Positions 8,241 to 12,909 of a stretch of 12,909 bases of DNA are shown in pieces (position 1 is the stretch's first letter; every line of letters begins with the position of its first letter). The position numbers were made by a program, and so were the translations under genes. This stretch comes from JBGTIS01 sp041745535 (lineage in GTDB: Bacteria; Bacteroidota; Bacteroidia; Cytophagales; Cyclobacteriaceae): the NCBI GenBank assembly GCA_041745535.1, contig JBGTIS010000234.1:1-12909 (forward strand), written 5' to 3'. The notes under the pieces were generated by a model, which was given only the letters and a program-made list of their open reading frames with translations, had not been told where the DNA came from and made no database searches.

Positions 8241-8302
8241 TGTAAAATCTATAATTATTTCATAAGGCTATTCAAAAAAGCAACAATTATTTTTATTTTA
8301 CA
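8241..8302. repeat. Nested inverted repeat just after the helicase stop codon
   Basis: TGTAAAAT (8241-8248) pairs exactly with ATTTTACA (8295-8302). Inside it, ATAATT (8251-8256) pairs exactly with AATTAT (8285-8290). Together they could form an interrupted 14-bp stem around a 28-nt loop in the 3' UTR. The stem is nearly all A-T and there is no clean T-run after it, so it is not a classical terminator. The rest of the gap to 8433 is AT-rich, with an 8-bp palindrome TTCGCGAA at 8361-8368. Confidence 0.45.
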
Positions 8303-8383
8303 TAATGTACCGTGAATTTAAACTTACAAACTCATGTTATTTACCTGTAAAAAATTTTAATTCGCGAAAATTTTAAGTAGGAA

Positions 8384-8392
8384 TAGTTTTTG
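8384..8392 (+). promoter_or_regulatory. Weak candidate -7 element for the DUF1573 gene
   Basis: TAGTTTTTG resembles the TAnnTTTG box but has one extra base between TA and TTTG. It lies about 40 bp upstream of the DUF1573 start, a sensible distance. With the imperfect fit and no clear -33 box this is tentative. Confidence 0.25.
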
Positions 8393-8433
8393 TAATAATC
8401 GTATTAGTTTTTCATAAAATCAAATATCAGATC

Positions 8434-8847
8434 ATGAGAAAATTAGTTATTCTGTTTGCTGGGGTTTTATTAATGTATACCCAGTTACATGCACAACAAG
8501 CCAAAAAAGAATTAGTAGAAGGGCCTCAAATAACATTTGAGGAAAGCTCACACGATTTTGGTGATATTGAGCAAGGTGATAAAGTGAATTACACCTTTAA
8601 ATTTGAAAACAGTGGTACTGAACCTTTAATTCTTTCCAATGTGCTAACTACCTGTGGATGTACCGCATCTAAATGGCCCCGCGAGCCCATCGCTCCAGGT
8701 GAAGGTGGTGAAATTGAAGTTTCTTTCAACAGCGCGGGAAAAATGAATAAGCAGAATAAGGTAATTACCATAGTTTCCAACGCGGTTAATTCACAGGAAA
8801 GAGTTAAAATTACTACCAATGTATTACCCAAAAGTGGCACTGAATAG
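8434..8847 (+). CDS. Secreted DUF1573 domain protein
   Basis: A 137-residue protein. Residues 1-20 are a signal peptide (MRKLVILFAGVLLMYTQLHA, cleaved before QQ). It is not a lipoprotein, as no lipobox Cys is present. The rest is one DUF1573 domain. It starts with HDFGDIEQGDKVNYTFKFEN and SGTEPLIL, followed by the family's conserved TTCGCTASKWP (C74, C76), then IAPGEGGEIEVSF. The fold is an immunoglobulin-like (ASH/MSP-type) beta-sandwich. The two close cysteines could form a disulfide or bind a ligand in the periplasm. Bacteroidota carry many copies and no firm function is known. It stands alone, with its own likely promoter and a terminator just downstream. Confidence 0.92.
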   Translation: MRKLVILFAGVLLMYTQLHAQQAKKELVEGPQITFEESSHDFGDIEQGDKVNYTFKFENSGTEPLILSNVLTTCGCTASKWPREPIAPGEGGEIEVSFNSAGKMNKQNKVITIVSNAVNSQERVKITTNVLPKSGTE

Positions 8848-8874
8848 TAAGTAGAAATTGAATAGTTTATATAG

Positions 8875-8905
8875 AAATGCTGGTTTTAACACACCGGCAT
8901 TTTTT
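8875..8905 (+). terminator. Intrinsic terminator of the DUF1573 gene
   Basis: The stem ATGCTGG (8877-8883) pairs with CCGGCAT (8894-8900), with one G-T wobble, around a 10-nt loop. It is followed at once by a run of T (8900-8905). It sits 30 bp past the DUF1573 stop, in the convergent gap with the plsC-like gene. Confidence 0.75.
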
Positions 8906-9048
8906 ATTTATTGGGGGGCTAAACTGGTTGGCATAATTAAACCAAGGTATTTAAAAAATTTTACACCAAAATTATACCCTAAAAAAAGTTAATTTTCAGT
9001 TACAAATATACTGATATTACAAGCAGTAACCAGAGTGTTTGGTACAAA

Positions 9049-9774
9049 TTAGCCCTCTAAAATCATTTTTTCCATTGTTTGGTAAATATTACTTTTAATT
9101 TCCTTTACCTCGTCCAGTGTTAATCCGGTGGTATTCAATGGGGGCCCTATTTTCACTTTTATGGTTCCAGGACGAATAGCCAAAGAGTTAGGTGGGAATA
9201 ACTTACCAGCATTTAATATGACAATAGGTAAAATAGGGGTCTGGGTTTCCACAGCTATTCTGAACGCACCATCATAAAATGGTTTCAGTGCCTGTGAAGT
9301 CCGGTTCATGGTACCTTCAGGAAAAATAAAAATGGAGATGCCTCTCTTTATCAGTTCAGAAAGCTTTTTGATACTCTCATTTCTGCTTTTCACACTTGAG
9401 CGGTCAACCATTACACACACTGCTTTCACAATTAGGCCAAGTACCGGAATTTTACCTAATTCTGTTTTGCCCAGCGGCCTGAACTGACCGGGCAAAAACA
9501 GCGGCATGGCCGGGGTATCTAAAAATGAGGTATGATTGCAAACATAAATAAAGGCATTGTGTTTCTTAAAATGTTCATTTCCTTCCGCTTCATACCGGAT
9601 AAAGGTTAGTATGCTAAATACCTTAGCCCAAATTCGAATAGAGAAAAAGCTAATTGTTCTGAACTTTTCACCAAAGAGTACAGGTGAGATCATAAAAGGA
9701 AACAGAATTAGCATTGAAATGGTAAATACAAGAAACACCCACAAGGCATAGAGTTTCAGGAATACTTTTTTCAA
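9049..9774 (-). CDS. plsC: 1-acyl-sn-glycerol-3-phosphate acyltransferase, PlsC type
   Basis: A 241-residue membrane-associated enzyme that adds an acyl chain to lysophosphatidic acid, giving phosphatidic acid for phospholipid synthesis. A hydrophobic N-terminal anchor covers about residues 10-35. The LPLAT motifs are all present: block I NHTSFLD with the catalytic HX4D pair (H81, D86), block II around VDRSSVKSR (D124-R132), block III FPEGT (151-155) for glycerol-phosphate binding, and block IV TPILPIVI (about 178-186). The length is normal. It is the last gene of the leftward cluster, but a strong terminator lies between it and tonB, so it probably uses its own promoter in the short gap at 9775-9830. 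It faces the DUF1573 gene tail to tail. A second, distinct acyltransferase lies at the right edge, so exact substrate division is open. Confidence 0.93.
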   Translation of the reverse strand: MKKVFLKLYALWVFLVFTISMLILFPFMISPVLFGEKFRTISFFSIRIWAKVFSILTFIRYEAEGNEHFKKHNAFIYVCNHTSFLDTPAMPLFLPGQFRPLGKTELGKIPVLGLIVKAVCVMVDRSSVKSRNESIKKLSELIKRGISIFIFPEGTMNRTSQALKPFYDGAFRIAVETQTPILPIVILNAGKLFPPNSLAIRPGTIKVKIGPPLNTTGLTLDEVKEIKSNIYQTMEKMILEG

Positions 9775-9830
9775 GGGAAATTATTTATCAGGGAGTACCT
9801 GAAATTATTAAATCAGACAATTGTAATAAG

Positions 9831-9863
9831 AAAAAAAGCCGGGATCTGAGCAGACCCGGCTTT
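9831..9863 (-). terminator. Strong intrinsic terminator downstream of tonB
   Basis: A perfect 9-bp stem, AAAGCCGGG (9835-9843) with CCCGGCTTT (9855-9863), encloses a small inner TCTG/CAGA pairing. In the minus-strand transcript it ends in seven U (9837-9831), so it faces the leftward direction. It begins 27 bp past the tonB stop. Confidence 0.88.
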
Positions 9864-9889
9864 GATTTTAAAAGTAATTAATATTGTGA

Positions 9890-10564
9890 TTATCCAAGCT
9901 GGAAGGTAATCGGCAGTACCATTCTAACTTTCACGGCTCTACCTCTTTGCTTACCAGGCTTCCATTTCGGTGCGCCTTTCAGTACGCGGACGGCTTCTTC
10001 ATCACATCCGGCGCCAATACCCTTAATAGCTTGTACTTCGGAAATTGAGCCATCAGTTCCTACCACAAACTGTACAAATACTTTGCCTTCAATACCCATT
10101 CGTCTCGCCTGAGAGGGATACTTCAGATTTTTCTGTACATACTGATAGAAAGCCTGCATACCACCTTGTGGTGTAGGCTGTTCCTCAACCACGGTAAAGA
10201 TTTCATCTGCTACTTCTTCTTCAGGAGCCTCTTCAAAAACCATTTCCTCGATTTGAGTTTCTTCAGTAATCTCAACATCCAGATCTATCTCGATTTCTTC
10301 CTCGATTTCTTCTTCATCGGGTACTTCGACAATTTCCGGTTGTTGAATTTTTGGTGGTGGTGGTGGTGGCTGCTCAGTAGGTGGTATCTCCATCACATCT
10401 TCAAATTCGTCCTTTACCGCACCCAGATCTACCAATCCACTGTCATCATAAGACTTCCACTCGAAAGCCATGGTGACTACTAAGAGACTCAAAACCAATC
10501 CGATACTTAAAAAAAGACCTGTTTTCTTTTGTAAGTCTACTTCTGGTTTCTTTTTTGCTTCCAT
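9890..10564 (-). CDS. TonB family energy transducer
   Basis: A 224-residue inner-membrane-anchored protein that passes proton-motive energy from ExbB/ExbD to TonB-dependent outer-membrane transporters. A short basic cytoplasmic start is followed by one membrane segment (about 16-34). The periplasmic linker has the run QPPPPPPK (65-72), then a very acidic stretch (about 82-122, mostly E, D, I and V). The TonB C-terminal domain spans about 135-223, with LKYP (147-150), ARRMGIEGKVFVQFVV, the GSISEV strand turn, and the WKPGKQRGRAVKV segment ending in the final beta strand. This is the compact Bacteroidota form. It lies 114 bp behind the VanZ-like gene and ends at a strong terminator. No exbB/exbD lie here, so its transporter partner cannot be told. 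Confidence 0.93.
   Translation of the reverse strand: MEAKKKPEVDLQKKTGLFLSIGLVLSLLVVTMAFEWKSYDDSGLVDLGAVKDEFEDVMEIPPTEQPPPPPPKIQQPEIVEVPDEEEIEEEIEIDLDVEITEETQIEEMVFEEAPEEEVADEIFTVVEEQPTPQGGMQAFYQYVQKNLKYPSQARRMGIEGKVFVQFVVGTDGSISEVQAIKGIGAGCDEEAVRVLKGAPKWKPGKQRGRAVKVRMVLPITFQLG
10352..10369. repeat. Trinucleotide repeat (six CCA units in the tonB coding strand)
   Basis: Six perfect CCA codons in a row encode the polyproline run of the TonB linker (residues 66-71). The identical codon choice makes it a small in-frame microsatellite that could change linker length without breaking the gene. Confidence 0.85.
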
Positions 10565-10596
10565 TAGATAAATTTTTGAATTAGATAAATTTTTGA
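10563..10596. repeat. Two perfect 17-bp tandem repeats at the tonB start codon
   Basis: The unit ATTAGATAAATTTTTGA occurs at 10563-10579 and again at 10580-10596 with no gap. On the coding (minus) strand each unit ends in ATCTAAT, and the copy next to the gene supplies the first two bases of the tonB ATG. The repeat thus forms the whole region where a ribosome would load. Confidence 0.9.
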
Positions 10597-10644
10597 ATAG
10601 TATATTTAATATGTAATATTAACACGTAAATTACTATAAAAATT

Positions 10645-10670
10645 CAGAGATTACAAAATTTTTTTCTCTG
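10645..10670 (-). terminator. Weak hairpin downstream of the VanZ-like gene
   Basis: CAGAGA (10645-10650) and TCTCTG (10665-10670) pair exactly around a 14-nt A/T loop. In the minus-strand transcript the stem begins 9 bases past the VanZ stop and is followed by AATTTTTA. It is short, so it would be a leaky terminator at best, or chance. Confidence 0.3.
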
Positions 10671-10678
10671 CTGAACCC

Positions 10679-11041
10679 TTATAATTTGTAAATAGCATAG
10701 AATACGGCATAACCTGATAGGCAGCCCAGTACATTAGCTATCGCATCGAGCATTTCTACCATACGCCCTGAAACTAATAATTGACCCAGTTCCAGAAATA
10801 ACGCATATGTTATTGATATTATCAACCCAAATATTACAGCATTGTTTCTCAGTTTATAAAAGGTACTTTGCTTGGTAAATCCGACAATCATCAGAAAACT
10901 GAGTATGCAGAATACAAACCCATGAGCGAATTTATCAAAGCTCATGACATCGGTATGTGCCATTTGGGCGCCTGGCATTAATACTAACAGAATGATCAGG
11001 GTTGCCCAGGCAAATGTGTATAAGTTATATCGAAGGAACAT
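10679..11041 (-). CDS. VanZ-like family membrane protein
   Basis: A 120-residue protein with about four membrane segments (roughly 8-24, 40-56, 67-85 and 100-118). The VanZ-like pattern is present: DKFAH (36-40) at the start of the second segment, then E84-x-x-Q87, G-R93, and the D99-x3-N103-x2-G106 block before the last helix. VanZ itself gives low-level teicoplanin resistance, but most family members, this one included, are chromosomal and of unknown role; resistance should not be assumed. It lies 50 bp downstream of gcvH on the same strand, so co-transcription is likely. The tonB gene follows. Confidence 0.87.
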   Translation of the reverse strand: MFLRYNLYTFAWATLIILLVLMPGAQMAHTDVMSFDKFAHGFVFCILSFLMIVGFTKQSTFYKLRNNAVIFGLIISITYALFLELGQLLVSGRMVEMLDAIANVLGCLSGYAVFYAIYKL

Positions 11042-11091
11042 TAGGGTTCATCTTCCGGTCAGTAAATTTCAAAACTACAATTGGGTTATGG

Positions 11092-11469
11092 CTATCCAAT
11101 TATTTCCTTATAGGCTTCCACGCTAAGCAGTTCGTCCAACTCCGACGAATTGGTAATTTCTATTTTAATCATCCAACCTTTTTCATAAGGTGATTCGTTA
11201 ACCAGTTCCGGCGTGGATTCCAAATCCGGATTTATCTCAATTATTTTTCCCGATACAGGCATAAAAAGCTCAGATACTGTTTTTACTGCTTCTACGGTTC
11301 CAAAAACTTCTCCAACGGCAATTTCCTCCCCATCATGTTCAATTTCTATATATACGATATCGCCTAATTCGCTCTGGGCAAAATCGGTAATGCCAATATA
11401 AGCTTCATTGCCTTCTATTTTTATCCATTCATGATCCTTTGTATATTTCAAATCCTGAGGTATAGTCAT
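11092..11469 (-). CDS. gcvH: Glycine cleavage system H protein (lipoyl carrier)
   Basis: A 125-residue soluble protein of normal family length. Its lipoyl arm carries the aminomethyl group of glycine between the P, T and L proteins of the glycine cleavage complex, feeding one-carbon units to tetrahydrofolate. The family start (YTKDHEWIKIEG) and GITDFAQSELGDIVYIEIE are clear. The lipoylation site lies in VEAVKTVSEL, with K63 as the modified lysine. NPDLESTPELVNESPYEKGWMIKIE completes the fold. The gcvP, gcvT and lpd genes are not here, which is common in Bacteroidota where H is unlinked. It heads a leftward cluster with the VanZ-like and tonB genes and diverges from the acyltransferase on its right. 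Confidence 0.97.
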   Translation of the reverse strand: MTIPQDLKYTKDHEWIKIEGNEAYIGITDFAQSELGDIVYIEIEHDGEEIAVGEVFGTVEAVKTVSELFMPVSGKIIEINPDLESTPELVNESPYEKGWMIKIEITNSSELDELLSVEAYKEIIG

Positions 11470-11494
11470 AATGTTTAATTAGTTTAAGTTTTGC

Positions 11495-11502
11495 CAAAAA
11501 TA
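11495..11502 (-). promoter_or_regulatory. Candidate Bacteroidota -7 element for gcvH
   Basis: On the minus strand this reads TATTTTTG, an exact TAnnTTTG match, 26 bp upstream of the gcvH start codon. That leaves a leader of about 15-20 nt. No clear -33 box is seen. Confidence 0.45.
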
Positions 11503-11520
11503 CATTCTTTTTTCTATGAT

Positions 11521-11580
11521 AAAAATAGTATAACCGTGGCAAAATCAATATTCCAGACAGTTTTATATTATACTATTTTT
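11521..11580. repeat. Perfect 13-bp inverted repeat between divergent gcvH and acyltransferase genes (candidate operator)
   Basis: AAAAATAGTATAA (11521-11533) and TTATACTATTTTT (11568-11580) are exact reverse complements separated by 34 bp. The right arm directly abuts the plus-strand -7-like box at 11581; the left arm is 18 bp upstream of the minus-strand box at 11502. Two equal sites placed next to two divergent promoters suggest a dimeric regulator binding both, but this is inferred from position only. Confidence 0.55.
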
Positions 11581-11588
11581 TATATTTG
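11581..11588 (+). promoter_or_regulatory. Candidate Bacteroidota -7 element for the right-edge acyltransferase
   Basis: TATATTTG is an exact TAnnTTTG match 34 bp upstream of the proposed GTG start at 11623. Transcription would start near 11595, which leaves a short leader and supports the GTG over the TTG at 11602. Confidence 0.45.
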
Positions 11589-11622
11589 CCTGTTCTGATA
11601 GTTGAATAATAAGTTAGTTGCT

Positions 11623-12909
11623 GTGAATTTTGCATACAAGTTTTTTTATCATACCATTCATTTGGTATTTTATGCCTTTTTTAAAAAAGCATTTTATACT
11701 ATCGCGAAGGAAATCCCTCAAGATAAACCTGTGCTGCTGGCCTGTAATCATCCTAATTCCTTTCTGGATGGATGCCTATTTGCCGCTTTTCAAAAACAGC
11801 CCATCTATTTTATCGCAAGAGGTGATGCGATGAATACCCCTCGCAAAAAATGGTTATTCAGATTATTCGGTGCCATTCCCATTTTTCGCCTTCAGGAAGG
11901 TATCGAAAATCTTCATTTGAATAAAAAAACGTTTGAAGAATGTGAAACGTTGCTTAAGAAAAATGCTAAAATCATTATTTTTTCAGAAGGCATTTGTATC
12001 CACGAAAAGCGAGTTCGAAAACTTAAAAAAGGAACAGCGCGGTTGTTCTTTCAAATTGAAGAAAATCTTGATTTTAGTTTAGACATACAGGTTATACCTG
12101 TTGGCTTTAATTATACCTATTTTCAGCAACCAGAGGCAGAAGTTATGATTAACGTAGGGCAACCGCTGGATATGTCTCAGTATATAAGTCAGTACAAAGA
12201 AAATAAAGCACGGGCTATCAATACCCTTACCAACGACCTGGAAAATAAGCTTAAAGAAGAAGTAATTGTTATTGACAAAAAAGAAGATGAACCGCTTGCT
12301 GAACAACTGTTACCCATGATCAGAAATGAACGCGAAGAGCCAGCTTTAACCTGGAAAATCAAGGAAAAAGAACGGTTTATACAGGAAAAACAGGTGTGCG
12401 ATATGGTAAATGACCTTTCAGAAAACCATAAAAATGATTACATCAGTTTCAAAAAGAAGGTAAACGAATATTATGAAACTTTGAACCATTACCGGTTACA
12501 GGATCGTGCTTTCAGCCAGACCGGCCATTTGGGTTTTGGACAATGGGTATTGCTTTTTATAGGATGGCCTGTTTTTATGATTGGCTTTTTACTGAATGTG
12601 CTGCCCATATGGGCTGGAAGAAAACTGGCGCGAAAAGTAGTTACCAACAGCGTTTTTTATACTTCTGTGCTTGTAGTAAGCGCATACCTTTCGTATTTGC
12701 TGATCCATATTCCCATTCTTATTACTATTGGATTAATCTTTGGCATCTGGGTAGCAATAATCGCTTTAATTATGACCCCAATAGCTGGTTATTTTGCCCT
12801 GTATTATTACCGAATATGGAATAAAGGAAAAGACAGGCTACGATTTTTGCGTGCGCGGAAAAAAAATCCTGCTGTAATTGGTGAACTTAACAGGCATAGA
12901 AACCTTATA
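11623..12909 (+). CDS. LPLAT/GPAT-like acyltransferase with C-terminal membrane domain, cut by the right edge
   Basis: A continuous open frame of 429 codons running off the window with no stop. The N-terminal half is a glycerolipid acyltransferase. Block I is CNHPNSFLDG, but with five residues between H43 and D49 rather than four. IYFIARGDAMNTPRKKWLF follows, and FSEG (120-123) replaces FPEG, ahead of RKLKKGTARL and the IQVIPVGFNYTY strand. The middle (about 190-300) is charged and helical. From about 307 there are three to four membrane segments. This layout matches the longer acyltransferases of Bacteroidota that resemble glycerol-3-phosphate acyltransferases, rather than the 241-residue PlsC at 9049-9774. 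There is no in-frame ATG near the start. An in-frame stop lies at 11599-11601, leaving TTG 11602 or GTG 11623; GTG is preferred as it lies just before the first hydrophobic helix. Confidence 0.85.
   Translation, partial: MNFAYKFFYHTIHLVFYAFFKKAFYTIAKEIPQDKPVLLACNHPNSFLDGCLFAAFQKQPIYFIARGDAMNTPRKKWLFRLFGAIPIFRLQEGIENLHLNKKTFEECETLLKKNAKIIIFSEGICIHEKRVRKLKKGTARLFFQIEENLDFSLDIQVIPVGFNYTYFQQPEAEVMINVGQPLDMSQYISQYKENKARAINTLTNDLENKLKEEVIVIDKKEDEPLAEQLLPMIRNEREEPALTWKIKEKERFIQEKQVCDMVNDLSENHKNDYISFKKKVNEYYETLNHYRLQDRAFSQTGHLGFGQWVLLFIGWPVFMIGFLLNVLPIWAGRKLARKVVTNSVFYTSVLVVSAYLSYLLIHIPILITIGLIFGIWVAIIALIMTPIAGYFALYYYRIWNKGKDRLRFLRARKKNPAVIGELNRHRNLI

Noticed and set aside
9003..9010. Minus-strand TATATTTG box downstream of the plsC-like gene
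   Set aside because: It would drive transcription away from any gene start, antisense to DUF1573; most likely chance.
10679..11041. VanZ-like protein as a glycopeptide-resistance gene
   Set aside because: Only the broad family pattern is present, with no vanHAX-type genes nearby and a housekeeping setting next to gcvH.
11630..11833. Plus-strand open frame of 67 codons starting with ATG
   Set aside because: It lies out of frame inside the acyltransferase, whose frame holds the NHPNSFLD and FSEG motifs. The frames at 12079-12306 (minus) and 12543-12824 (plus) were dropped for the same reason.
1..12909. Search for tRNA/rRNA genes, CRISPR arrays, insertion sequences, phage or defence genes
   Set aside because: No cloverleaf-like gene, regularly spaced repeats, transposase motifs or known defence domains were seen on either strand.

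Overview
The window comes from a member of the Bacteroidota, most likely a Cytophagales-type bacterium. The protein families point there: a long secreted PIG-L deacetylase with a glutamine-amidotransferase-like C-terminus, a DUF1573 secreted protein, a short acidic/proline-rich TonB, and a GcvH/VanZ/TonB gene cluster. The DNA is AT-rich, and several intergenic regions carry exact copies of the Bacteroidota -7 promoter element TAnnTTTG. It reads as ordinary chromosome. I see no transposase, phage gene, CRISPR array, rRNA or tRNA, and no toxin or defence cassette.

Layout. 1-5090 (minus strand): rpoN (sigma-54), then a PAP2-like membrane protein that overlaps the rpoN stop by one base. After a gap with its own promoter-like box comes the large PIG-L deacetylase. 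Directly behind its stop codon is an open frame resembling the end of a PepSY-like protein, cut by the left edge and lacking any visible signal peptide. 5332-8847 (plus strand): asnS, a RecD-like SF1 helicase starting at TTG, and a secreted DUF1573 protein followed by a terminator. 9049-11469 (minus strand, transcribed right to left): gcvH, a VanZ-like membrane protein, tonB (ending in a strong terminator), and a PlsC-type acyltransferase. 11623 to the right edge (plus strand): a second, different acyltransferase with a C-terminal membrane region, divergent from gcvH and cut by the window end.

How the genes relate. Most are housekeeping: transcription (RpoN), translation (AsnRS), DNA repair/recombination (helicase), one-carbon metabolism (GcvH) and phospholipid synthesis (two acyltransferases). 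The cell envelope is the other theme: PAP2-like, VanZ-like, TonB, DUF1573 and the secreted PIG-L protein. No single pathway ties them all together.

I did not find a convincing new system. The points most worth a second look are: the abrupt start of the PepSY-like frame right after the PIG-L stop; a perfect 13-bp inverted repeat between the divergent gcvH and acyltransferase promoters; a 17-bp tandem repeat running into the tonB start codon; and an octamer of C inside the PIG-L gene. No gene-free stretch exceeds about 250 bp.
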